Source of the DNA: an uncultured Burkholderiales bacterium
GTDB lineage: Bacteria > Pseudomonadota > Gammaproteobacteria > Burkholderiales > Burkholderiaceae_C
Direction: 5' to 3'
DNA: 64,000 nucleotides
Assembly (NCBI GenBank): GCA_943908475.1
Contig: CALTTG010000004.1
Coordinates: 62,001-126,000 of the forward strand
Made by a program: the position numbers and the translations under genes. Under the pieces are notes generated by a model. That model worked only from the letters and a program-made list of their open reading frames with translations. It was not told where the DNA came from and searched no databases. This document shows, piece by piece, positions 40,708 to 49,381 of the stretch; the first letter of the stretch is position 1; every line of letters begins with the position of its first letter.

Positions 40708-41971
40708 CCAGGGCCGTGCCGTCGGGCGAGCAGGTGCTGGGTGCCGGCTTGCCCGCAAACCGGTCGACCAGGAAGTCTCGGGCTTGACCGAACCCGACCA
40801 CCATGCCGGAGATGTGACCCGACACGAAGGTGCGGTATTGCACCTTGGTGCCAGAGCGGCACATCATGCCCACCCAGGCGTCCACGTCTTCCTTGGGCAT
40901 CACCTGGTCGTATCGCGCCAAATAAACGTGCATGGGCACTTTCGGGGCTTTGGCACCCAGTCGGTTTTCAGCCACGATTTTCTGAACGATGGGCTCTTGG
41001 AGCAGGTCAGGCACATTCACATGGTCTGACATGCGCTGAAACGGGAAGGCCACCAGGGTCTCGGTGGCCCCCGTGAGGAACTGCCCCACGCAAGCGCCGT
41101 TGGCCTTTTCGATCATCCGGCGGCCTTTGTCATTGATGTAGGCGTCGACCGGAATTTCTGGATAGGCGCGACTCAAGGCCACCACCATGGTCAGGTAAAG
41201 GCCGGAGAAAAAACCGCCGTCGACCCGGCGAGCCACATTGCCCATGTCCACCGGCACACCGCCTGCGCTGGCCCCCACGACACGGAGTTCCGGCGCGTAG
41301 TCGGGCTGCAATTGAGCGGCCCATGCGGTGGCCAGCCCGCCGCCGGAATAGCCCATCAACCCCACGCGGGTGCCTGCCCCCGGCAACCCCAGTGGCTCGA
41401 AGCGCTGCGCCGCGCGGACGCCATCGAGCACCCCTTGCCCCGAATTGACAGCGGCACCCCAGTGGGAATCCAGACCTTCGTAATCGGGCACCGACACCAC
41501 CCAGCCCTTCTTGAGCGCCGAGTCGAGTTGCAATTGCTCCAACGACCGACCTCGGATCAGCGACTGCGAGGGCGCGCATTTGAGGGTCAGGGCATCGTAG
41601 GCCACTTGGTAGGACACCAGCACGCGCCCCTCGGTCGGCGCGACATCGGGCACCAACACCGTGGTCACACTGGCCACGGGTCGCCCCCTCCCGTCGTTGG
41701 AGCGGAACATGAGCTGCCAGGCCCGCGCTTTCATCGAAAACACAAAATGGGCCTTGGGATCGATCTCGCGCACCCTCAGAATCTCACCAGGGGCCATCGC
41801 CGCCAAGACCTGTGTCGAGGGCTTGGCGTAAAAAGGGTCGGTGTAGGCGTCAGAGCTCGACGCATCGGGCTTGGGAAATACCTGTGGCGCTGCCTGGGCC
41901 GTGGTCAGGACGGTGACCGCGATCAGACCCACCGATACAGCCTGGTGGAGATGGCGAAGGGCCCAAAACAT
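40697..41971 (-). CDS. Secreted lipase / alpha-beta hydrolase (secretory lipase family)
   Basis: 424 residues from the ATG at 41971; a TTG two codons upstream is less likely. Signal peptide (about 1-28, LIAVTVLTTAQA ending AAP), then an alpha/beta hydrolase: nucleophile elbow MGYSGGGLATAWAAQ, an Asp in the YLARYDQVMPKEDV segment and His in FVSGHISGM complete the triad. The layout (RSNDGRGRPVASVTTVLVP, VPDYEGLDSHW) matches the LIP/Candida-type secretory lipase family also present in many Burkholderiales. Probably periplasmic or secreted; esterase or depolymerase activity is possible. Confidence 0.85.
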   Translation of the reverse strand: MFWALRHLHQAVSVGLIAVTVLTTAQAAPQVFPKPDASSSDAYTDPFYAKPSTQVLAAMAPGEILRVREIDPKAHFVFSMKARAWQLMFRSNDGRGRPVASVTTVLVPDVAPTEGRVLVSYQVAYDALTLKCAPSQSLIRGRSLEQLQLDSALKKGWVVSVPDYEGLDSHWGAAVNSGQGVLDGVRAAQRFEPLGLPGAGTRVGLMGYSGGGLATAWAAQLQPDYAPELRVVGASAGGVPVDMGNVARRVDGGFFSGLYLTMVVALSRAYPEIPVDAYINDKGRRMIEKANGACVGQFLTGATETLVAFPFQRMSDHVNVPDLLQEPIVQKIVAENRLGAKAPKVPMHVYLARYDQVMPKEDVDAWVGMMCRSGTKVQYRTFVSGHISGMVVGFGQARDFLVDRFAGKPAPSTCSPDGTALVTR

Positions 41972-42026
41972 CTGCAAACGCTCTCGTTGATGGCAACGGT
42001 GGCATTGTGCACATCTGCCCAGTCAA

Positions 42027-43241
42027 TCAGCAAGCCGAAGAAACCTGTCCCCCTGTTTGAAGGTACGGGTCGTCGGGCAAAGGTGGGAGCGACAAGGCCC
42101 AGCGCACATGGTGGCGCACGAGGGCGTTGTCGGGCGAGACCTGCTCGCCCTCGCCGATGTCGGAAAGCCAATTGAGCAACGCGCCGCGAATCTCGGCGTG
42201 CCAAGGCTCACTCGACGCGGCAGGGGATCTGAGTGCATTGCCCATGGCAACCGCCAGATTGCGTCGCCACCGGGCATGGCCGATGCGTCGGATGGGGCTG
42301 CCTTCCGTGAGGCGAAGGAAGGTGGGTTCGTCCCACGCCCAAAAACTCAACAAATCGGGCGACTTCAGTGCCGGACGCACGTCGAAATCGGCCACCACGG
42401 CCCGCGCAGCGAACTTGTTCCAGGGGCACGCCAGCTGACAGTCGTCGCAGCCATACACCCGATTGCCCATCAGGGGACGGAACGCTTCCGGAATCGCCCC
42501 TGGGTGCTCGATGGTGAGGTACGAGATGCAGCGGCGCGCGTCCACCTGACGTTCCCCCACGATGGCTTGGGTGGGACACGCCGAGATGCAAGCCTGGCAC
42601 GAGCCACAGTGAGCGCTTTCCTCACCCGTCAGGGGCAAGGCCAGGTCCACGTAGATCTCGCCGAGGAAAAACGTCGAGCCCGCCTCACGCGACAACAACA
42701 GCGTGTGCTTGCCACGCCAGCCCAGGCCGCTGCGGGTGGCCAATTCGACCTCCAGCACCGGGGCCGAATCCGTGAAGACGCGGTGCCCCAGAGGCCCCAC
42801 ATGGTGGGCCAGCCGATCGGCCAGCTTCTGCAGGCGGCTGCGCAAGACCTTGTGATAGTCGCGGCCTCGCGCGTAGACCGAGACCGCCGCCTGATCGGGC
42901 CGTTTCAGGCGAGACCACTCGACCGCTTGCCACCCATCAGGCACCTCAGCGGGCAGGTAGTCCATGCGCGCCGTGATGACCCGCACCGTGCCGGGCACCA
43001 GTTCGGCCGGGCGCGCGCGCTTGAGGCCGTGGCTGGCCATGTAGTGCATTTCACCGTGGAAACCGCGGGACAACCAATCCAACAAACCCTGCTCGGCACT
43101 TGACAAATCCACGTCTGCTACGCCAATCTGAGAAAATCCCAGCTCCGCGGCCCATTGCCGCAGCAGTGCCAGCACTTGGTGCCCCTCCGAATCGTTCGGG
43201 GTTGGGGAGAGCATCAGAGATTCCGTTGGCGCTTCATGCAT
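42027..43241 (-). CDS. queG: Epoxyqueuosine reductase
   Basis: Final step of queuosine tRNA modification: reduces epoxyqueuosine using cobalamin and two 4Fe-4S clusters. 404 residues. N-terminal B12-binding region (GFSQIGVADVDL, GEMHYMASHGLKRARP...), then two ferredoxin-like cluster motifs: CGSCQACISACPTQAI and CDDCQLACPWN, and a HEAT-like C-terminal part (RWRRNLAVAMGN). The start at 43241 makes its ATG back to back with that of tsaE (ATGCAT); a later in-frame ATG at about 43211 (MLSPTPNDSEG) is possible and would separate them. Confidence 0.94.
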   Translation of the reverse strand: MHEAPTESLMLSPTPNDSEGHQVLALLRQWAAELGFSQIGVADVDLSSAEQGLLDWLSRGFHGEMHYMASHGLKRARPAELVPGTVRVITARMDYLPAEVPDGWQAVEWSRLKRPDQAAVSVYARGRDYHKVLRSRLQKLADRLAHHVGPLGHRVFTDSAPVLEVELATRSGLGWRGKHTLLLSREAGSTFFLGEIYVDLALPLTGEESAHCGSCQACISACPTQAIVGERQVDARRCISYLTIEHPGAIPEAFRPLMGNRVYGCDDCQLACPWNKFAARAVVADFDVRPALKSPDLLSFWAWDEPTFLRLTEGSPIRRIGHARWRRNLAVAMGNALRSPAASSEPWHAEIRGALLNWLSDIGEGEQVSPDNALVRHHVRWALSLPPLPDDPYLQTGGQVSSAC

Positions 43242-43787
43242 GTGACGATCGTAGCAAGAGCCCCCACCTCTGTGGACACACCGGCCCCAGGCCCCCAGGA
43301 AACCAGCGTGTTGTTGCACTGGCAGACCGAGACCGATTGCGAACAGTTCGCCCAGCGATTGGCCGAACTGCTTCGGCCTGCGCTGGTCGCGGGTGGCAGT
43401 GCATTGATCGAGCTGCGCGGCACCTTGGGCGCTGGCAAAACCACTTTCACCCGCCATCTGTTGCGGGCCTTGGGCGTGCAAGGTCGGATCAAGAGCCCCA
43501 GCTACGCCGTGGTCGAGCCGCACGAAGCGCAGGGACTGCACATGTGGCACTTTGACTTCTACCGCTTTGCCGAACCCCGTGAATGGGAAGACGCCGGGTT
43601 CCGAGACCTCTTCGCGGCACCGGGCCTGAAGCTGGTCGAGTGGCCCGACAAGGCCGAAGGCCTCTTGCCTGCCGCCGACCTCCAGGTGGACCTGGACACG
43701 CTGGAGGACGAGCGGCGCTCGGTCCAGCTGCGCTCAGCCACCCCCCAAGGGCTGGCATGGACCGCCCGACTGAAGGAGGGCGTGTGA
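43236..43787 (+). CDS. tsaE: tRNA threonylcarbamoyladenosine biosynthesis ATPase
   Basis: P-loop ATPase partner of TsaB-TsaD in making the t6A modification of ANN-decoding tRNAs. 183 residues from the ATG at 43236. Walker A RGTLGAGKTTFTRHLLRALG, then SPSYAVVEPHE (SPTF-type motif) and HFDFYRFAEPREWEDAGFRDLFAAPGLKLVEWPDKAEGLLPAAD, the characteristic HxDxYR and LVEWP(E/D) runs. The first 20-30 residues are unlike the family and a later start is possible. Its stop shares one base with the amidase ATG (TGATG), so tsaE-amiC are translationally coupled. Confidence 0.94.
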   Translation: MHVTIVARAPTSVDTPAPGPQETSVLLHWQTETDCEQFAQRLAELLRPALVAGGSALIELRGTLGAGKTTFTRHLLRALGVQGRIKSPSYAVVEPHEAQGLHMWHFDFYRFAEPREWEDAGFRDLFAAPGLKLVEWPDKAEGLLPAADLQVDLDTLEDERRSVQLRSATPQGLAWTARLKEGV

Positions 43788-45358
43788 TGGACCGTCGTCA
43801 AGCGCTTCGCACTGGCCTGAACCGACTGGCTCAAGGCTCCTTGCTGTTCAGCCTGGGCCCCATGCAGTTGGCCTGGGGGGCCCAGCTGGTGGCCGTGCGG
43901 GTGTGGCCCGCCAAAGACTACACCCGCGTGACCTTGGAATCGGACATTGAGCTCAAGGCCCGACATTTCCTGATGGGTCACCCCGCTCGGCTCGTGATCG
44001 ACATCGACGGATTGGAGCTCAGCCCACAACTCAAGGAGTTGGTGCGCAAGGTGCGTGCCGATGACCCTTACATCGCAGGCGTGCGGGTGGGCCAATTCCA
44101 GACCCGGGTGGTGCGTTTGGTCGTGGACCTCAAGCAGTCCACGCGTCCCCAGGTTTTCACGTTGGCGCCCGTGGCGGCCTACCAGCACCGCACGGTGTTC
44201 GACCTCTACCCCACGGCCGAACCTGATGCGCAGGCAGGCCTGACGGCGCCAGCCGCATCCGCCCCAAGCTCGGGGTCCTCCACCGCAGTGGCATCGGCCC
44301 CCACCCCGGCAACCGCGCCCGCCGCCGGCCCCGCAACCGTCTCCACGGCAGCCTCCGGTGTCCAGAGTCCCGCGACGCTGCCCCCCACAGCGGCAGGCTC
44401 CGGCACGCCACCGGCGCTCCCCACCCCGGGCAACACGGTGGGCAACACGGGCAGCCTTGACCGACCATCGACACCATCTGCCCAGGCGGCCCATGACATG
44501 AACGACGCCTTGGGCGAGTTCATCGGAGATTTGCGTCGCAAGCCCACCGCCGACAAACCCTCGGTGGCCGCCCGTTCACGCGCAGACGCCAGCACGGTGG
44601 CGCAACGGGCCGCCGATGCCGACGAAGCCGAGCGCCGCTCCGGCGCCCGACGCCTGGTCATCGTGGCCATTGACCCCGGACACGGCGGCGAAGACCCCGG
44701 GGCCATTGGCCCCACGGGTCTGTATGAAAAAGACGTGGTGCTGTCGATTGCTCAGAAGATGCGCGACCGCATCAATGCCACACCCGGCATGCGGGCGATG
44801 CTGACGCGCGATGGCGACTATTTCGTGCCGCTGTACGACCGGGTGCGAAAAGCCCGCCGCGTGGGCGCAGACCTGTTCATCTCGATCCATGCCGACGCAT
44901 TCATGAACCCGCAGGCCAAGGGCGCCTCGGTGTTTGCCTTGTCGGAAGGTGGTGCGACCAGCGCCGCCGCCCGGTGGATGGCGAACAAGGAAAATGCCTC
45001 CGACATGGTCGGCGGCGTGAACATCAAGGCCAAAGACGCGGCGGTCATGCGAACCCTGCTGGACATGTCCACCACGGCCCAGATCAAGGACAGCTTGAAG
45101 CTCGGTCGCGTGGTGTTGGGGCACTTGGGCAAGGTGGGCCGACTGCACAAACAGCAGGTCGAGCAGGCTGGCTTTGCCGTGCTGAAGGCCCCTGACATCC
45201 CCTCCATCTTGGTGGAGACCGGCTTCATCTCGAACCCGGAGGAAGAGTCCAAACTCAAGGACGAGGCGTATCAGAGCGAACTGGCCGACGCCCTCATGGG
45301 GGGCATCAGCCGCTACTTTGCGCGCAACCCGCCGTTGGCGCGCAACCGCGCACTCTGA
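43787..45358 (+). CDS. amiC: N-acetylmuramoyl-L-alanine amidase, AmiC type
   Basis: Periplasmic cell-wall hydrolase that removes stem peptides from glycan strands during daughter-cell separation. 523 residues. Signal-type N-terminus (MDRRQALRTGLNRLAQGSLL...) with RR, suggesting Tat export as for E. coli AmiC; AMIN domain (about 40-145); a Pro/Ala/Ser/Thr-rich linker of about 75 residues; a Amidase_3 domain (about 295-515) with IDPGHGGEDPGAIGPTGLYEKD (zinc His and Glu), DLFISIHADAF and PSILVETGFISNPEEE. Coupled to tsaE by a TGATG overlap, an arrangement common in beta- and gammaproteobacteria. Confidence 0.96.
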   Translation: MDRRQALRTGLNRLAQGSLLFSLGPMQLAWGAQLVAVRVWPAKDYTRVTLESDIELKARHFLMGHPARLVIDIDGLELSPQLKELVRKVRADDPYIAGVRVGQFQTRVVRLVVDLKQSTRPQVFTLAPVAAYQHRTVFDLYPTAEPDAQAGLTAPAASAPSSGSSTAVASAPTPATAPAAGPATVSTAASGVQSPATLPPTAAGSGTPPALPTPGNTVGNTGSLDRPSTPSAQAAHDMNDALGEFIGDLRRKPTADKPSVAARSRADASTVAQRAADADEAERRSGARRLVIVAIDPGHGGEDPGAIGPTGLYEKDVVLSIAQKMRDRINATPGMRAMLTRDGDYFVPLYDRVRKARRVGADLFISIHADAFMNPQAKGASVFALSEGGATSAAARWMANKENASDMVGGVNIKAKDAAVMRTLLDMSTTAQIKDSLKLGRVVLGHLGKVGRLHKQQVEQAGFAVLKAPDIPSILVETGFISNPEEESKLKDEAYQSELADALMGGISRYFARNPPLARNRAL

Positions 45359-45365
45359 GCCCGAA

Positions 45366-45394
45366 GACGCTCGGCCGCGAACCCGCCGAGCGTC
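45366..45394. terminator. Convergent hairpin between amiC and dedA
   Basis: Perfect 10-base stem GACGCTCGGC / GCCGAGCGTC with a 9-base loop, eight bases after the amiC stop and just before the dedA stop from the other strand. No T-tract on either side, so it may act with Rho or as an mRNA 3' end stabiliser. Confidence 0.45.
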
Positions 45395-45398
45395 GGCC

Positions 45399-46049
45399 TC
45401 AAGCGCCCGCCTGGGCGGCACGCTTGGCGCGCCAACCGCCCACCAAGGCGATGATGCCGGGCACCAGAATCAGGCCCCAAATGATCTTGCTCAGATTGGC
45501 TTGCACCCAGGGCAGACTGCCAAACGCATACCCCGCCAACGTGATGCCCACCACCCAGATGATCGCGCCGACCACGTTGTAGAACGTGAAGGTGCGTCGA
45601 TTCATCTCAGACACCCCCGCGACGAAGGGTGCGAAGGTGCGCACAAACGGCATGAAGCGGGCCAGGATGATGGTGATGCCGCCATGCTTTTCGTAAAACG
45701 CGTGGGCCGCATTGAAAGCGTCTCGATTGAAAAATCGCGAGTTCTCCCATTGAAACACCTTGGGGCCGACCTTCCGACCGATCGTGTAGTTGGTCTGATC
45801 GCCCAAGATGGCCGCCGCCAGCATCACGGCGATCACCACCGGCAGACTGATCTTGTCGGCGCCCGCCAAGGCCCCCACCACGAAGAGCAGGGAATCGCCC
45901 GGCAGGAAGGGCATGACCACCAGCCCCGTTTCCACAAAAATGATGAGAAACAGCAAGGCATAGACCCAGATGCCGTACTGCTGCACGAACTCGGCCAGGT
46001 GCCGGTCCACATGCAAGATGAAATCAATGAGGAAGAGTGCGATGTCCAT
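45399..46049 (-). CDS. DedA family membrane protein
   Basis: 216 residues with about five hydrophobic helices. DedA/SNARE-associated-like features: GIWVYALLFLIIFVETGLVVMPFLPGDSLLFVVGAL, GDQTNYTIGRKVGPK, and ITIILARFMPFVRTFAPFVAGVSEMN with the conserved Arg and Pro residues needed for function. DedA proteins are linked to membrane potential, cell division and undecaprenyl-phosphate or phospholipid translocation. The start at 46049 fits the family length; a longer in-frame reading upstream would run through mutL. Divergent from mutL with a 60-base gap. Confidence 0.94.
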   Translation of the reverse strand: MDIALFLIDFILHVDRHLAEFVQQYGIWVYALLFLIIFVETGLVVMPFLPGDSLLFVVGALAGADKISLPVVIAVMLAAAILGDQTNYTIGRKVGPKVFQWENSRFFNRDAFNAAHAFYEKHGGITIILARFMPFVRTFAPFVAGVSEMNRRTFTFYNVVGAIIWVVGITLAGYAFGSLPWVQANLSKIIWGLILVPGIIALVGGWRAKRAAQAGA

Positions 46050-46109
46050 GGCGGCATTATCCCCAGCCAATTCCTGCATCCGGACCGCCCACCCACCTAA
46101 AATAGAGGG

Positions 46110-48083
46110 ATGAGCCTGCCCGCCCCGTCCCGCGCCGTCATCCGCGAACTGCCCGATGAACTGATCAGCCAGATCGCCGCCGGTGAAGTGGTGGAGCGTC
46201 CGGCGTCGGTCGTGCGCGAATTGGTGGACAACGCCTTGGACGCCGGTGCCCGGCAGGTCACCATCAAATTGTTGGCCGGTGGCATTCGCCAGATCCTGAT
46301 CGAAGACGACGGCTGTGGCATCCCGGTGGATGAATTGCCTTTGGCCCTCAAACGCCATGCGACCAGCAAAATCCGCTCGCTCGACGACCTGGAGCATGTG
46401 CTCACCATGGGCTTTCGTGGCGAAGCGCTGGCCGCCGTGTCGTCGGTCGCCGAAATGGCCATTGCCAGCCGCACCGCCGATGCGGCACACGCGCATCGCC
46501 TGGATGCACGGTCCGGAGAGCTCAGCCCCGCGGCCCGCAGTCAAGGCACGAGCATCGAGGTGCGCGAGCTGTTCTTCAACACGCCAGCGCGCCGAAAATT
46601 CCTGAAATCGGAAGCCACCGAACTGGCGCATTGCCTGGAAGCCGTCAAACGCCATGCCCTCGCCCGGCCCGATGTGGGGTTCACCGTGTGGCACGAAGGC
46701 AAGCTCGTCGAGCAATGGCGGGCCAGCTCGCTCGAGCAGCGTCTGCGCGATGTGCTTGGCGATGACTTCATCCGTGACAGTGTGGCGGTGGACCTCCAAA
46801 TCGGCCCGGTGCACGTGACGGGGCGGGCCGGCATCCCCGATGCCGCACGCTCACGCGCCGACCAGCAGTACTGCTACGTCAATGGCCGATACGTGCGCGA
46901 CAAGCTGTTGGCCCATGGGGTGCGATCGGCGTACGAAGACGTCCTTCACGGCAACCGCCAGCCGGTGTATGCCTTGTTCGTCGACATCGCACCCGAGTTG
47001 GTCGATGTGAATGTGCACCCGACCAAGATCGAGGTGCGCTTCCGGGATGGGCGCGAAGTGCACCAGGCCGCGCGCAAGGCGGTCGACGCCGCCCTGGCCG
47101 TGTCGCGTGCCGGGCTGCAGGAATCCATCGTGCCTGGCGGCCCGCCAAGCCACTCGCCCGTGGTTGCCCCTGTGGGCGCCTATGCGGCCGCACAGCCCCA
47201 TGTGGGTCACGAGGGGTCGGTCGCTCGCCCGCTGCCCACACGAGAGCAAGACCGCCTGCCCTGGGGCCTGGCGCCCGGTGTGGCGGCGGCCCATGAGCAA
47301 CGCTGGGCAGGCTGGCCCAGCGACACCATCAGCGCGGAGACGCGCGTTCAGGAGTCCCCCAGGGTGACGCAGGACGCGGCCTGGTCATCGCCAGAGGCTC
47401 GCTCGGCGGCCACCTGGGCGCCCGCACGCCCACCTGAGTCGGCTCTCGCCACCCCATCACCCAGCGCGGCCAACGACACCCCCGATGCGGCGCCGGAAGA
47501 CTGGCCCTTGGGCCGAGCGATTGCGCAACTGCAAGGCATTTACGTGCTGGCAGAAAACGCCAGAGGCTTGGTGATCGTGGACATGCATGCCGCCCACGAA
47601 CGCATCGTCTACGAACGGCTCAAGGTGCAGATTGCCCAGGAGAAGCTGCCCTCGCAGCCCTTGCTGATCCCCGTCACCTTCGCCGCCACGCCCCAAGAAG
47701 TGGCGACGGCCGAAGCCCATCAGGCCACGCTGGAAACCCTGGGGCTGGAAATCAGCCCGCTGGGCCCCAAGACCCTGGCGGTGCGATCGCGTCCCGTGGC
47801 CTTGAGCCAGGCCGACCTGGTCGAACTGGCCCGCTCGGTGCTGACTGAATTGGCCGGATTTGACGCCACCACCTTGGTTCAGCGGGCCCAACATGAGCTG
47901 CTCGCCACCATGGCCTGCCATGGCGCGGTGCGCGCCAACCGCCGACTCACCTTGACCGAAATGAACGCCCTGTTGCGCGACATGGAGGCCACCGAACGGG
48001 CCGACCAGTGCAACCATGGCCGCCCCACCTGGCGACAGCTGACGGTGGCCGAACTCGACAACCTGTTCCTGCGGGGCCGCTGA
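46110..48083 (+). CDS. mutL: DNA mismatch repair protein MutL
   Basis: GHKL ATPase that links MutS mismatch recognition to strand removal. 657 residues. N-terminal ATPase: IAAGEVVERPASVVRELVDNALDAGA, DDGCGIP, ATSKI and GFRGEALA; a variable Pro/Ala-rich linker (about 340-470); C-terminal domain with VDMHAAHERIVYER, the DxHAxxExxxxE metal motif of MutL endonucleases (Met where many species have Gln), and the MACHGAVRANRRL and QCNHGRPT motifs. This indicates an endonuclease-type MutL, as in betaproteobacteria that lack MutH. AGAGGG precedes the ATG. Confidence 0.98.
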   Translation: MSLPAPSRAVIRELPDELISQIAAGEVVERPASVVRELVDNALDAGARQVTIKLLAGGIRQILIEDDGCGIPVDELPLALKRHATSKIRSLDDLEHVLTMGFRGEALAAVSSVAEMAIASRTADAAHAHRLDARSGELSPAARSQGTSIEVRELFFNTPARRKFLKSEATELAHCLEAVKRHALARPDVGFTVWHEGKLVEQWRASSLEQRLRDVLGDDFIRDSVAVDLQIGPVHVTGRAGIPDAARSRADQQYCYVNGRYVRDKLLAHGVRSAYEDVLHGNRQPVYALFVDIAPELVDVNVHPTKIEVRFRDGREVHQAARKAVDAALAVSRAGLQESIVPGGPPSHSPVVAPVGAYAAAQPHVGHEGSVARPLPTREQDRLPWGLAPGVAAAHEQRWAGWPSDTISAETRVQESPRVTQDAAWSSPEARSAATWAPARPPESALATPSPSAANDTPDAAPEDWPLGRAIAQLQGIYVLAENARGLVIVDMHAAHERIVYERLKVQIAQEKLPSQPLLIPVTFAATPQEVATAEAHQATLETLGLEISPLGPKTLAVRSRPVALSQADLVELARSVLTELAGFDATTLVQRAQHELLATMACHGAVRANRRLTLTEMNALLRDMEATERADQCNHGRPTWRQLTVAELDNLFLRGR

Positions 48084-48145
48084 GACGGGCAACCGCCCCT
48101 CATCCCCGCCCTGCCCCGCCAGACGACTGGCCGAAAGAAGTCCCC

Positions 48146-49381
48146 ATGACCGAACGCCGCAAGATCAGCCTGCCCCCCACGGCCAGCCAGCCCGAACAGG
48201 ACTCGCCCCGCCGTCGACCGGTGCGCCCCGGCGCAGCCCCCCGCAGCCGTGTGCGCAGCGAGGTCGAAGCCGAGCGCGCAGAACGTGCTGAACGTGCGGA
48301 GCGCGCCGACCGCACACGCCACATGGCGCAGGACCATCGCCCCCCGAGGCGCGGCCCTGACGCCCGCCGCGATGATGCGCGCCGTGATGACACCCGCCGC
48401 GACGACGAACGCCGAGACCGCCCGCCGCAAGCCAACCGCCCGGCGCACCAGCCACGTCCGCCGCTGAACCCCAAGCCCTGGGACGCCCGTCCTGCCCAAG
48501 GCCGCACGGAATGGACCGACCGTGGGGATCGGTTTGACCGAGGCGCACGCGACGACCGTGCACCTGCGGCGCCCGAGCCCCGCCAAGCCGTCCCCACCCC
48601 ACGCCAAGCGCCGGAAGATGGCCGCGTTCGCTTGTCCAAGCTGATGAGCGAAAAGGGCCTCTCATCGCGCCGCGAGGCCGACGACTGGATCATCCAAGGT
48701 TGGGTGCGCGTGGACGGGCAAGTTGTCACCGAGTTGGGCACCCGCATCTGGCCCGATCAGCACATCACCATCGATGCCGATGCCAAGGCCCAACAATCTC
48801 AACGCGTGACCATCTTGCTGCACAAGCCGATTGGCTATGTCAGCGGCCAGGCCGAAGACGGTCATGAACCGGCCATTGCCCTGATTCGGCCCGACAACCA
48901 TTGGGCCGAAGACACCATGCCGTGGAAGCTGCAACGCGGCCACTTGCACAAGCTCGCGCCCGCCGGTCGCCTGGACATCGACTCGACCGGCCTGCTGGTG
49001 CTGACCCAAGACGGCCGCATTGCCCGCCACCTGATCGGTGAAGACGCCCTGGTCGAAAAAGAGTACCTGGTGCGGGTGGTCTGGCAAGACTCGCCCGACG
49101 AAGAAAACGTCATGGCCGTGACCCCACCGGAGGTCATTGCCCGCCTGCAGCATGGGCTGATGCTGGACGACAAGCCCCTCAAGCCCGCCAAGGTGTCTTG
49201 GCAAAACGAGCAGCAATTGCGCTTTGTGCTTCGCGAGGGCAAAAAGCGCCAGATCCGGCGCATGTGCGAACAAGTCGGGCTGAAAGTGGTCGGTCTCAAA
49301 CGCGTTCGCATGGGACGCGTGGTGTTGGGCAAATTGCCCATGGGCCAGTGGCGCTTCCTGAGGCCCGATGAACAGTTCTGA
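48146..49381 (+). CDS. rluF: 23S rRNA pseudouridine synthase, RluF/RluB type, with long repetitive N-terminus
   Basis: 411 residues. A catalytic half (about 150-411) carries an S4 domain (VRLSKLMSEKGLSSRREADDWIIQGWVRVDGQVV), the pseudouridine synthase motif AGRLDIDSTGLLVLTQDGRI with catalytic Asp, and KRQIRRMCEQVGLKVVGLKRVRMG. The first about 150 residues are low complexity and highly charged, with tandem ERA (x4) and RRDD(A/T/E) (x3) repeats, not needed for catalysis and probably RNA-binding or disordered. The target is position 2604/2605-type by family; RluB is the alternative. It overlaps the next gene by 14 bases. Confidence 0.9.
   Translation: MTERRKISLPPTASQPEQDSPRRRPVRPGAAPRSRVRSEVEAERAERAERAERADRTRHMAQDHRPPRRGPDARRDDARRDDTRRDDERRDRPPQANRPAHQPRPPLNPKPWDARPAQGRTEWTDRGDRFDRGARDDRAPAAPEPRQAVPTPRQAPEDGRVRLSKLMSEKGLSSRREADDWIIQGWVRVDGQVVTELGTRIWPDQHITIDADAKAQQSQRVTILLHKPIGYVSGQAEDGHEPAIALIRPDNHWAEDTMPWKLQRGHLHKLAPAGRLDIDSTGLLVLTQDGRIARHLIGEDALVEKEYLVRVVWQDSPDEENVMAVTPPEVIARLQHGLMLDDKPLKPAKVSWQNEQQLRFVLREGKKRQIRRMCEQVGLKVVGLKRVRMGRVVLGKLPMGQWRFLRPDEQF
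48272..48412 (+). repeat. Tandem repeats in the rluF N-terminal extension
   Basis: Two in-frame repeat tracts: a 9-base unit (Glu-Arg-Ala) four times at 48272-48307, and a 15-base unit (Arg-Arg-Asp-Asp-X) three times at 48365-48409 with a partial fourth. The units differ at several third positions, so the repeats are not fresh slippage products. Confidence 0.85.
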
